DNA of 64,000 bases from positions 64,593,725-64,657,724 of the forward strand of contig NC_044282.2 of NCBI RefSeq assembly GCF_004027225.2, given 5' to 3'. Shown piece after piece: positions 35,801-46,900 of the stretch. A program made the position numbers and the translations under genes. Every line of letters begins with the position of its first letter. Within the stretch, counting starts at the first letter, position 1. This DNA is from Strigops habroptila. Taxonomy: Eukaryota; Chordata; Aves; Psittaciformes; Psittacidae. The notes beneath the pieces are model-generated. The model saw only the letters and a list, made by a program, of their open reading frames with translations. It was not told where the DNA came from and did not search any database.

Positions 35801-38800
35801 TGTGCTTCTGCACAAGCAGAATACTGGGATCTGTTTGATATTTGCCAGTTCTTATTATGATCTTAATTATTATTGTGTAAAACTGAACTCATGTAAAGTC
35901 CTGAGGGGGGAAAAGCGATATGATTGTGTGTAGCTAGAAGAAGGAGTGTTCAAGTTCTTTAAAGCTGGAAATAGCACAGACTTTTTATAACAGCCTGAGG
36001 CTCTTAACATCTTCGTTTTCAGAAGCTGTGTTGTTGCTCAGTCTTTTGACCCCTGAGTAGAACTGAGATGTTGGGAGAACTGGTGCGTCTCGCATGAGGT
36101 TAGAGTGACTGTGTATGGCTTGTGATGTGTTTAATAATAATATCTTCAGAACCATGGTGTTGCTATTGCATTCTGGCACTACCAGAAGTTGTGCTCTATG
36201 TACAACTGCTATAAGGGCTATCAGGCTTCGAAATGAAGTTACATGGTGAGACCAAAGTCTGCCATAGCCTCAGTTATAGTTAGTCTCTGCAGAAAGAAAG
36301 GTGGCAGGATCTGATGGATATGTGAATTACAGCTTTGTTTTGCCAAATTCCTGATAGTTTAGTCCTGGACCAGTAGAGTGGTAGGTGTCATACCTGCAAG
36401 AAATAAGGATTATCTTATCTTTTGTCAGCTCCAGTGAGTAAGTGGAGTTTTAATACTTGGGTTTGGCGGTCAAATAATGCAGACAGGTTGTTCAGCCCAC
36501 TTAGAAAATACAGCATAACTCCTATCCTCAGTAGAAGATACAGGTATTTGCAGTTCAAGGTCATGGCTTCTGTCAGACTTGAAGAAGGTGGAGAAGTTAC
36601 ATGTTTTGCCTTGCCATCTATGCAATCTGTTCAAAGTCTGGTGTTAATGGCTGAGTATAAGTATAATGTCATTGCTGATGATGCTAGATAGCCTCTTATT
36701 AGAGGGTGAATGGGATTATGAATTCAGAACCAAGGCTCAATTCCTGATGTGTTGTCATCCCTGCTGAAGAGGGGACATCTGTCTACTCCCCTACTCTGTT
36801 GTGTGCTTTCACTGTAGCTGCTGTGGTGCTTATCTGTTGTGCATCTCTGGTCATTGTTAGTTTTCTGCTGGGTTAGTGATGTGAACTGATTTATGGAGAG
36901 GCCTGGCAGAGCACCAGAGCCAGCGCGAGGGAGGGATTGGGCCTGAGTTCTTGGAGTCAGAAAGGGAGGAGGAGAAAGTCTCCATCAAAAGGAGGGGTCA
37001 GGCGATTAGATCGGTTCAGATGCTTGTAGATCCACAGCCTGGAACTGCTGCAAGAGGTGAGGGTTGAGGCAGGTAGTCTAATTAAACATTGTTCTTTAAT
37101 TCTGGGGTTGCATGAGTGTGCCTAGGTTTGGTTTAGTGTCTTGAAGTACAACTCTGCTGCTGTGGCTGCATCTGCTGTGGAGCACTTTGTGGGTGCAGGA
37201 ATGCTTACGCAGGTATACGCAGTGTGGGAAGGAGTGCCACCTGAGGTAGCCCACATTGTGTTATCTAATATTACTTTGCTAGGGGAATTGTTAATTGTCA
37301 ATGCTAAATATTCAAGCTGGTTTAAGGGAGTTTTGCTTTGGATGACTTGCTTAGCTGCAAATCTCTATTATATGCTATTGAGACTGCTTACTGTCACAGC
37401 TTGCTTCTACTGCTATTGAGCTTTCATGTTGAGATTTGAGGTTACTAAATATTCATAAATAAAAGCATAAAGACAGAATGTCTTAATAGCAAAGGACTTG
37501 TCTTGGAGAGAAGAAATTGATGGTTGGTACATCTAGAAACACCATTTAAACTTATTTTTAAATAGAGCTATAACTTTGAAAATGGCTGTTTTGTTACTTG
37601 CCTGTTGCTCCTTGAAACTTTCCTTTTTTGTGTAACAAACAGGAATACTGTGTTTTGTTCATCTTGCTGGAGGAGCTTGTGGGGCATGCTGGTGCTGCGC
37701 AGTGGAACGCAGCACAGGTCACTGTACTACCACAGGCTACACTGCCTTTCGAAAGCAAGCTAACACCCTTGCGCTCGCTGTTCGGGGTTGTGGTGTGTGA
37801 ACCCACTTGCTGACCTGAAACTGCTTTTGAGTATCCTTGTGGAGTAGTGCTGCATTACATTGTGCTCAGTGGTGGTGGTAACAAAATTTACCCCTTTGAA
37901 AAGGGAAATGATGGAGCCTGCCTGCAGTAACGAGTAATATCCTTTTAGGTGTTAAGTTTTAAATAGTCACCAGCAATTAGATTGCATCATTTATCATGGG
38001 CTTCAGCACTTAAGAGCAAGGAAGGTGACTTTTCTCAGTATAAAGACACATGAGGTTACAGTTGCTTTCTCTTTTGTAGCTGCCTTCTGAAGGCTTGTTC
38101 TTCAATTTCATGCTATAGGTATACTCTGATTGCACTGCAAGGGGGAGCTTGGGATGGGTACTGTACAGAATGAAACTGTGTAGAGTGCTGCAGAAGATGC
38201 TTCAATGTACAATTGGGTATCTTAGTAAGAGGCTCCACTGGTTAGGAACTTAAACATCAATAAAAGTCAACAGATATGATCAATATTTGGTGTATGAATA
38301 CATGGTTCTTTGACACTGAGGTTGCTAAATAGAAATTTGGAGTAAAAGAAAGTTCTTATTTTGGAAAGTGGCATTCCTGAAGTTGTCTTACGATGTCTCA
38401 GTTAATGTGTAAGCAAGCAGTTAATCCTCTGGTATTTTAAACACTCAGTGGGTGTTCCATTGAATATAAGCAGAATGAAATAAGTTAGATACAAATTTGG
38501 TGTGACTTCTCAGGAAAGAGGGCTTTTTGCTTCATTGCTAAAATTGGTAGGATTGACTGTCAAAAAAGTATTAATTTGCTGCTTGCATTCGTGCTCATCG
38601 GTGCCTTCCTTTGTTTTGATGGTATTGCCAAAAGAGCACCTGCTACCTTGAAGGTTTTGTCATCTATGGTAACATCTTCAATTCAAACCCTTGCTTAAAA
38701 ACTGTAGGAAAGAAAAACTGCATTGTTCAGGGTGGTATCCAGCATCTGCCAAGATCTGAATGTTAAAGCAAGTTCCAAGTCTTCAGAATTCCTTTTTGGA

Positions 38801-39447
38801 TTGATTATAGGCTGCACTCAGTGACTGCAAATCTAGGTGTGTTTTGTTTGATATCTTGTTGTAGAGGACTAGTTAGTGCACCCTCTGAACCCACTGTGTT
38901 TTGTGGCCTCTATCCTAGGGAGGATTGCTTTTTCTGAACTTCTAAATGGACTTTGCTTTTTAACTAGTTCTTTGCAACTTCTGCCTTTTCCTCTTGCCTT
39001 TTTGTCTCCTACAGCTAAACCTCAGTAGGTGTTTAGGCTTGTTTTTGTGCATAGTAATGTGTTAGTAGCATCAGTTAAAGTTAAAACTGTTATCACGTTT
39101 CACATTCTAAGTTTGTGAAGTCATTATGGAAAATCAAGTGCTACAACAGGGCTAATCGAAATCTGCAGGATCCCAATTCCAGTGTGTGTGAAGTTCAAAC
39201 TGATGTATCTCGTGTGTCTTTTATTAGGGGCTGGTACACTTGGATGTATTTGTTCTTGGTTTTGACCTTGAGTTTGGCCTCCTCCCGATGTAACCCTGGT
39301 CAGGGGGCATCATGGCCCCTCTTTGTGTAAATTCTTGCTTTCAGAAAAGACTCTCTCATGCATAATAAATTCCTGGCACTGGATAGAGTGTGCATGCTTG
39401 ATGTTCAAGAAGCATTTGGACAATGCTCTTGGATATATATGATTTTA

Positions 39448-39525
39448 ACTTTCAGGTTGCCCTGTGTGGAGTCAAGAGCTGGACTCGGTCCTCATGGATC
39501 CCTTCCAGCTCAAGAGAATGATTCT
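39448..39525 (+). mobile_element. Diverged CR1 3'-tail fragment
   Basis: The words 'tggagtcaagagctggactc', 'cctcatggatcccttccagc' and a terminal 'atgattctgttct' match the 3' end of a CR1 subtype that differs from the other copies in the window. It is short and degenerate, so the boundaries are approximate. Confidence 0.6.
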
Positions 39526-40644
39526 GTTCTCATTTCAGACCAACTATTTTAGACTTCTAAAAAGGTTCCTTGCAGGCTTTTGCAATACATTCACTCTTGA
39601 GATAAAGCATAAAATAATACTGTTTAAAAAGAACTTGTGAACAGTTTCTCGCTATTTGCATTAATGTTATTTGGACTTAAAAGCTTCTTGGGCATTTGGA
39701 ATATTTTTTTGTAGCTCATGGCTTCTTTGTAATACCAGGTTTCTTCTGTTGTGGTTCATCTTGCTTTATTGATTGCTACCTGGTCTCACAGTGAAGCTGT
39801 TTTTCTTCCCAGGTTCCACTAGCTTGCATTTCCCATCCATCTTTTGATCTCAGTGCTGCTTTTGTGGCTCCATAAATCTGATCCCTTCTATCAATACCTT
39901 AGTTTTTACTGAGTGAAGTGTAAAAGAGTGGAGTGGAGCTGAAGAGGGCAACTCCTCCCTCCTTCTTTCTCCCCCCCGCGCCCAATTTCTGCAGAATCAA
40001 ACTTCCCAAATAGAGTTTCTGTAGCAGAATCTTGTTTTATGCAGAGTATAGTTAATGTTAACTTTTTTCCCCTAGCCACATGGGTGTTTTCTAAAGGCTT
40101 TAAACAAATTGACTTTATGTATGCAGTGATACTGACGCAGAACTCCACACAGCTGGAAGTTGCATAAGCAGAAATGTGATGATTTGTACAAACTTGAACT
40201 GATTGCTAGAATGGTCTTCGTATCAGTGTGGCTGAGAGGTTGAAAATGGGCACTGAGAAACTGTGTGTCAGATCACCTTTGAGTGTAGGTAACTAATCAC
40301 CTTCCCCACTGAAGTTGGAATAAATTTCTGCAGGATTTTCTGTTCCTCAGGATCTGTGTGTACTATCATTTGCTTTAGTGATACATAGTGTTTACCCTCG
40401 TGTTCTGCTTTTTATGGTAGCTAGCTAAGTGTTCTAGCCTCTTCTTTTTTAACACCTAAAGCAGCAGCAATTTTTTCAAATGGTGCATTGCTTTGTACTA
40501 CTTGCTTCAGTTCTTCAGCAACATTTAGTATAAAAATGGATTGGATAGGCTTAACTATGAACCCGATCACTTTTAGTTTGGTTTTGGCTTTCCTCACAGA
40601 TCTTCCATTCTCAGCAGTCAAAGGAGGCAGCTGGGGATTTTTAT

Positions 40645-40725
40645 TATTAATTAGTAATATTATATTATTATAAGTAATATTATAATAATATTATTATAAC
40701 TAATATTATATTAGTAATATTAATG
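40645..40725. repeat. AT-rich imperfect palindrome, TTA/TAA words
   Basis: About 80 bases are made almost only of A and T, built from interspersed TAATATTATA and TTATAATAATATTA words that are largely self-complementary. The tract could extrude a cruciform or cause replication slippage. Confidence 0.9.
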
Positions 40726-43645
40726 CTGATAGAAGCTATTACTGGAATAGGAGAAAGTTCTTGTGATGTGTCCAGGTTGCTGTCATTAAGCTGTAAGTAG
40801 AAAATGAGTGCTGTCTTGTACTTCACGATGCAGCTCCTTAGCAAGCTGCCCAGTGCACAGAATCTCCATCCTGCTGGAGCTTTGGTCAGTCATTACAGTG
40901 TCAGCAAAGCAGATGAAGAAATAAGATTTGCCTTGAGACCTTATGGTGTGTTTACTTGGGGGGGGGAACCCAACAACCAAATACCCCCAAACAAAAAAGC
41001 CGACTACCCCACTAGCAACATTAGAAATGCAGCACACCCTCCATTGTGATTGATAAAAAAAACACGTGGATAGCTTTTGATTACCAAAAAGAATAATGCT
41101 TTCATGCAAAACTGCATGTGGGGGCATGTTCATGTCTTGTAAAACTCTTATTTATATTGCGACTGAATGTCACTTGTTACATAGGTTTTCACAGAAATAC
41201 TAATTTTATCACCAATATTTGATAGCTTTTTAAAAAGGAGATTGAAAATTATACTGGAAGTACTTACATGTGGGTCTGATAGCATTTACTGTGCTTCATG
41301 TGATGGAACCACTGTCATCTTGCCAGGCTCTACCAAGTCGAGCAGTAAATAGAGATCTCTGTGGGATCCCCGCCTCATTTGCTGCAGGGGATTGCAAGGC
41401 TACATGTGAAAACCAGGAAGATTAAGGAAGGTCTTGTTACAGAATTGGAATGCTTACCCAGAAGACTTAGTGATTTGAAGGGTTTTGTTAAGTGATTGAA
41501 ATAAAGTCTTTGCCAATGGTGTCTCATTGTCTTCAAAACAGTCTCCGGTCAAGCATCCAGATGACTTAGAGTTGTTGAATACTCATAGCTTAGTAGCTGG
41601 GGGATGTGACAGATAAGCTGTGATATCCTGGAAGATGACGCTCTTGACAATCCTGTGTTTGCTAACTATTACTGGGGGGGGGAGCTTCTTACCCCGTTCT
41701 CTCTTGAGTTCTGGGATCTTAGGTCATTTGTTCTAGTAAGAAGTGCTATAGAGGATGGGGTAGATAAGTACTGATGTGTATGCTGAACTGCGTGGAATAG
41801 TACAAAACACGGGACAGCTGCTTCTCCCCTTGTACTGAAAGAGAAGGGAAGAAAACCAGTATATAATGATCTGGTTTTAGTGGAAGCTGCTGTGGCAGTT
41901 TGAAAAAGGAAGATACAGTTTCTGTGAACTCTGTGGCCAAGCCACTGCTTTCTGACAGTTCAGTTGTTTAACTTAAACGGTAGCACTGACCACACATACG
42001 TTTTTGTTTTCGATGTATAGAAGGAAACCGCTTTAAAGTTAGAACAGCAACCTTCATAGCTGCTTGAGAACTGGATGTTAAATAACATAGATCTGGCCTG
42101 AGTGTATGCAAAGATAAATATGCAGACAGTACAGGATGTCAAATGAAGGAAGAGCAGGGATTTTTCGCCGAGTAGTCCAGTGTTCTTAAGAGTGGTTTTT
42201 TATTTAAAGTACAAAATACTCCCCCTCCTTTGGATTTAATGACAATCCAGGAGTCAAATGAGGGGAAAAAAGATTACTGATTATTTACTGGCAGCTTTCT
42301 TTTTTGTTACTTGCTGAGGAGTAAAAGAAAGCAAGATTGGTCAATCCAGAAGAGACCAAGGGTCAGTGTAGCTCACGTGTCTGGTGATGACTGGAAATAA
42401 AATGAAGAGCAAGTACAAGGTATACTTCTCAAGCATACCTTCCTGACTACTGTTGCTCTGTGACTTCAGGAGCTCTGAGGCAGTGTTGGCAGCTGGGCTT
42501 TTAACAGTGATTGCGAATCTTTTTCACGAGTTTTTTCTGGTCTTCCAATGTACTCCTGGCTAATGAAAGCATCAGCAATGAGTTTGTATCTGACTTCAGT
42601 GTAATCTTACTTTCTTATTAATTATGAATTATTTTCTCGTCTGACTCCCTAATTTAGAAGGGCTTGTTCAATTTTTTGGGGCTTGTACATTGAATTACCC
42701 TGTGGCTAGTAAGCAGTTTGATAAGGGTTCAGAGGAACACACTGTTTTCATGTTGCTCCTTGTACTGTGTACCTTTCATTCTGACAGCTGTGGAAGAAAG
42801 AGGGATTGATCCATTTTCTCTCTCAGTAAGAAATGGAGATGGATCACCGAATAACCTTTGCTGAAACAGGGAGAGGTACACTTAAAATTCCTGATCTTAA
42901 ATGAATAGTAAACCTCTCCCTTTTTTATTTCTTCTCAGTTTCTATTTCCTTCCTCATTGCACTTTCTGGGGCCATTAATTTTCTTTTCCAGTTGGAGAGA
43001 GGAAAAAAAAACCTGTTAGAATTCATGTTCTCTTCTGTCTGTGGAGATCTGAATACCAGCAATGCAGCAGGCCTGTTTTGTCAGCCTCTCTCCCGAGGAA
43101 CAGCCAAGTGAAATGGACAGAAACTAATTGTGTGCTTTAAAATTCAGCTCTGCCTGTTATGTAGTTGGAAGGTACAAGAATGCAAGTATAAAAGCTTGAA
43201 ACTTAGTTTAAAAATAACTGACCTTATCGTATAGCAATTTATTCTATACCCTTAAGCTCACCTTACTAACAGGAAAAAAATGTTTCTCTGACTTTGCCAA
43301 GCCGAGGGCTCAGATTCTAGTTGCTATACAGACCAGTGTTTAAAGGAGACTTAAATGAGGAACAAAAACTGCTGGCTTACTCAGACACAGCAAAATGTTA
43401 TGTAAAATTCCTAAGTAACAAATGGGAACTTTACATTTTTACCAGCTTTTTGTTCGCAACTACTAGCTGTAGGTATGCATATCTCAGAGGTAGGTTAGTT
43501 TCTGCCTTTGGGGGGGGGTGGTAGGTAACCTCTGGTTTTAGGCTACGAAGTTGCACATTCTTTGTGTAAAAGTAGTTTGTGTTTTTGAGATGAAGAACTC
43601 AATAGGAAAGCTAAAAATCTGTCATGTTTTTGTTCCTCTTCCCAG

Positions 43646-43654
43646 ATATGAGAA
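43646..43654 (+). other. B3GNT2: B3GNT2 exon 2 acceptor and residual 5' UTR
   Basis: A pyrimidine tract ending TTCCCAG at 43645 is followed by only nine untranslated bases before the start codon. Within them lie an in-frame TGA (43649-43651) that excludes an N-terminal extension, and an out-of-frame ATG at 43648. Confidence 0.85.
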
Positions 43655-44848
43655 ATGAGTGTTGGACGCAGAAGATTAAAGCTGCTGGGAATTCTGATGA
43701 TGGTAAACATTTTTATTTATGTGATTGTGGAAGTCTCAAAAAGTGGCAGCCAAGAGAAGAATGCAAAAGGACGTGTTATTATACCACGCAGCAAGTTCTG
43801 GAGAAAATATACTCCTCACAAAGCGTATTGGAACAGACAGCAACAGAAGCTTGAGCTGCTCTACAACCCTATTCTGACCTTGCTTTCCAATATGACCGTG
43901 GAAGAGAACTTAGTTTCTAATGCGAGTGTTCTCAATTCCTGTGACCCTGACCCATGGGTAGCTTCAGAGGTTAGTGACTTTGCAAACTTGCCAGACAGAT
44001 TCAAAGACTTTCTGCTATATTTGAGATGTAGAAATTATTCGTTATTAATGGATCAGCCAAACAAATGCAAACACAAACCTTTTCTGCTGCTGGCTATTAA
44101 GTCGCTTACACCCCATTTTGATAGAAGGCAAGCAATTAGGGAATCCTGGGGCAAGGAAATCAAATCGGGGGATGTGACAGTCAGAAGGGTCTTCTTACTT
44201 GGGCAGACCCCACCAGAGGATAATTTCCCTGATCTTTCAGACATGATAAGATTTGAGAGTGAAACCCACCAAGACATTCTCCTCTGGAACTACAGAGACA
44301 CTTTCTTCAATTTAACTCTGAAAGAGGTGCTGTTTCTCAAGTGGGTCAGCAGCAGTTGTGCAGATGTCCAGTTTATTTTTAAGGGTGATGATGATGTTTT
44401 TGTGAATACCAATCAGATCCTGGATTACTTGAAGAGCTTAACAAAGGACAAAGCGAAAGACTTATTTATAGGCGATGTGATCAAAGATGCTGGACCTCAC
44501 AGAGAAAAAAAATTGAAGTACTACATCCCAGAAAGTGTTTATGAAGGTTCGTATCCTCCATATGCCGGAGGCGGTGGGTTTCTGTACTCTGGTGACCTGG
44601 CATTAAGACTGAATAATGCATCTGACCAGGTACTCCTTTACCCTATTGATGATGTTTATACTGGAATGTGCCTTCAGAAGCTTGGGCTTGCTCCGGAAAA
44701 ACACAAAGGCTTCAAAACATTTGATATTGAAGAGAAATACAGAAATAACATATGTTCCTACACAAACTTAATGTTAGTACATAGTAGAAAACCTCAAGAA
44801 ATGATTAAGATTTGGACACGCTTGCAAGATCCACACTTAAATTGTTAA
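43655..44848 (+). CDS. B3GNT2: B3GNT2, N-acetyllactosaminide beta-1,3-N-acetylglucosaminyltransferase 2
   Basis: Type II Golgi membrane glycosyltransferase of family GT31. It transfers GlcNAc from UDP-GlcNAc in beta-1,3 linkage to terminal galactose and, alternating with beta-1,4-galactosyltransferases, makes poly-N-acetyllactosamine on N- and O-glycans. The protein has 397 residues, the same length as human B3GNT2. It shows a short basic cytosolic tail (RRR at 5-7), a membrane anchor at about 8-28, a stem, then the catalytic domain: RESWG at 162-166, the metal-binding DDD at 245-247 within KGDDDVF, YAGGGGFLYS at 303-312, and IDDVYTGMCL at 331-340 with the presumed catalytic base D333. N-glycosylation sequons lie at N79, N89, N127, N219 and N321. 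The start is supported by an in-frame TGA six bases upstream within exon 2 (43649-43651), by protein length, and by the MSVGRRR opening typical of the family. The coding sequence is intact and in a single exon. Confidence 0.98.
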   Translation: MSVGRRRLKLLGILMMVNIFIYVIVEVSKSGSQEKNAKGRVIIPRSKFWRKYTPHKAYWNRQQQKLELLYNPILTLLSNMTVEENLVSNASVLNSCDPDPWVASEVSDFANLPDRFKDFLLYLRCRNYSLLMDQPNKCKHKPFLLLAIKSLTPHFDRRQAIRESWGKEIKSGDVTVRRVFLLGQTPPEDNFPDLSDMIRFESETHQDILLWNYRDTFFNLTLKEVLFLKWVSSSCADVQFIFKGDDDVFVNTNQILDYLKSLTKDKAKDLFIGDVIKDAGPHREKKLKYYIPESVYEGSYPPYAGGGGFLYSGDLALRLNNASDQVLLYPIDDVYTGMCLQKLGLAPEKHKGFKTFDIEEKYRNNICSYTNLMLVHSRKPQEMIKIWTRLQDPHLNC

Positions 44849-46012
44849 AGCAATGTGCATAAGTGTCTTAAGTACAAATAACTTTCCCAGTTTGGATCTG
44901 ACTTTCTTGGTGGACCAGTGAAGCTCTGTTTTAATAGTTTAATTTTTTCTGAAAACTTTTTCCAGTACATCTGAAAATAAGTATAATACTAGAATTTGAC
45001 TTGATGGCTTGAAGACTTGGTCCTGGCTTTTCCACTGTCCTGGTGGTCATTATGTTTCAATATTTGTCTTAAATTAATTTTGAATAGGACTTCAAGGATG
45101 TAACGAGCTATCAGTGACTGGTTAGCTGTATTGGAAACAGGGATTGCCTACTACAATGCATCTTTCATGAATTGTGATGGTGGAAGAGAATTTTTCCTTG
45201 AGTAGTGTCTGTGCGTGGGTGCGTTGAAACCACTGTAAATTGAAAATTCACAAATTGGAAGAATGTAGTTTTAAGTATGAAACACTCTTACGAGACTAAC
45301 TTGGATTTTTTTGATTTATGGGTTTCAGTCTTTTTGCACCCTGGAACAGTGTTTTCTCCTTTACTTATGATATTTTGTGCAAAAGCGTGCCTGTGTCTGA
45401 AGGATTTACCCTTTTATTAGATGATACTGTTGGGAACACCCCATAAAACAGCTGAATATATGAGGAACAGGAAGAATTTTGTTTGGGGCTGGGCAATAGG
45501 TACAGTTAGGTCTGCCCCAAGCTTACAGGAGGTAAAGCTGACTTGTTGCTCATGTTATTTATGTGAAAAGCTACTCTGGTCAGTCCTTGCTTTCTTTTTT
45601 GGCACTAAATGTGATCAGGTAGCTCGGTTTGATGCAAATAACTGAAATTGCACATTGCTTATGAGAGCATGGTTTGGATCTCCTGTAAAGCGGTAGCAAA
45701 TCTAGAATTGTGCCGATCCTAAGAGTTTGGGATTTTGAAACAAACTTTGAAGTTGCATGATGTCTCATGTAGAGTTAAACATGTTCTCAAAACTCAGAAC
45801 TACTTCTGTATTTCCACATTTGCTTATAAGAGTTATTCTAAATAGTGGTTGCTTCCTTTGTATGTGTAGAAGTGCCTGTCTATTTATTGTTCAGATTGAA
45901 GACCAAAACATTTTCTTAAATATATTTTGTGTAACATTTTATTTGTATAGTGTTGTCACTCGGATATTTAAATAGAGCATGATATTTTAAATCTGAGATG
46001 TGTAACATGTTA

Positions 46013-46018
46013 AATAAA
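46013..46018 (+). terminator. B3GNT2: B3GNT2 proximal poly(A) signal AATAAA
   Basis: Canonical hexamer about 1.17 kb after the stop codon, followed by T-rich sequence ('ttgttatttttgaattt'). A cleavage site near 46030-46040 would fit. Confidence 0.65.
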
Positions 46019-46044
46019 GCTAATTGTTATTTTTGAATTTGAAA

Positions 46045-46050
46045 AATAAA
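46045..46050 (+). terminator. B3GNT2: B3GNT2 second poly(A) signal AATAAA
   Basis: A second canonical hexamer 32 bases after the first, with a T/G-rich region downstream ('atatttcttgtaatgctt'). Use of either or both is plausible. A third AATAAA at 46324-46329 could give a minor longer form. Confidence 0.6.
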
Positions 46051-46819
46051 ATGTGATTTAAATATTTCTTGTAATGCTTCATTTGAGACATAACATTGAC
46101 TTGCAGAGCAGGTGCACTTACTTTCAGTAACAACACATTTCAGAAGCAAAAAGTTCTTATTTGGCAGATTTCTCTAATGCTTGTGTAACAGACTATCAAG
46201 AAAATGTTGTTGCACTTGTGCATGGATTTGTTAGATGCTGTAATAGATGGACAACTCTGGCAAAAGCAAGGGAACATGAAGTGCCCTAGGAAAAATAGTG
46301 TGTACAGAAATAATTGCCTGTACAATAAAGCTGCTTGTACAACAGAAAGGAATCAAGGAATGGATTGAATGGCTGGCACTTCAGGTTTTGTTTGAAATAA
46401 CTTGGCAGCCACAAGTTGGCTCTTTCACCTGCTTTCTTATTTCTTCATTTACCTTGAAGAAAGTGATTGTTTTGGCTGGGGAGAGGTGAGGTGGTCTGGT
46501 CTTCCACCATTGGGTTCTGTAGATGTTCATGTCGACCCCAACATAGATAAATTGAAGACAGACTGTGCTCTGGTATTGTGCTGTGAGGTTTGGCCTCTGT
46601 GCCTTGTCATTCCTCATAGGGAATGGCATCTGTCCGAAAGAGCTGCAGGTTTTACTGTACATCTGCTGCTTCCTCCTCTGTTCTTCCTAGCTGTGCTAAG
46701 CACCCTGTGTCTTTTTGAATATTAGTGGGAGTTTTGTCGAGAGTTCGGGCCAAGTTAAAGAAAAGCTATGTTGGTGATGGGGAATGCAAGTAGAGATACG
46801 GTGTTAAGGTTCTGTATGG

Positions 46820-46900
46820 ACTAGAGAGAGGAGAAGAGGAGGGTACTGTGGGCGGGCAGAGACATGGTGGGGAGAGAGAGGCAGAGGAGAGGCAAGTGAG
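46820..46900 (+). repeat. Purine-rich (GA-rich) tract
   Basis: Roughly 80 bases dominated by G and A ('gagagaggagaagaggaggg', 'ggggagagagaggcagagg'), with a few pyrimidine breaks. Such tracts can be unstable or form triplex DNA, but no function is indicated. Confidence 0.8.

Larger units (their letters stand above)
23468..43645 (+). other. B3GNT2: B3GNT2 intron 1
   Basis: A 20,178-base intron bounded by GTACGT at 23468 and CTCTTCCCAG at 43645. It is AT-rich and largely repeat-poor. Items visible in it are a 16-base G run (26826-26841), an A/T-rich imperfect foldback (about 30987-31101), a diverged CR1 tail (39448-39525), an AT-rich palindromic tract (40645-40725) next to an unexplained minus-strand open frame (40421-40633), and G runs near 40960, 41675 and 43511. 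I find no supported internal gene. Open frames here are mostly under 100 codons and lack family features. Confidence 0.8.
44849..46070 (+). other. B3GNT2: B3GNT2 3' UTR
   Basis: About 1.2 kb of AT-rich sequence runs from the stop codon to the poly(A) signals at 46013 and 46045. It contains several ATTTA words that may act as AU-rich stability elements. No coding potential is apparent. Confidence 0.75.

Noticed and set aside
36870..37080. GC-richer, purine-rich patch in intron 1 that looked like a possible LTR
   Set aside because: No TG...CA ends, target duplication, TATA box or poly(A) signal could be placed, so I do not call an element.
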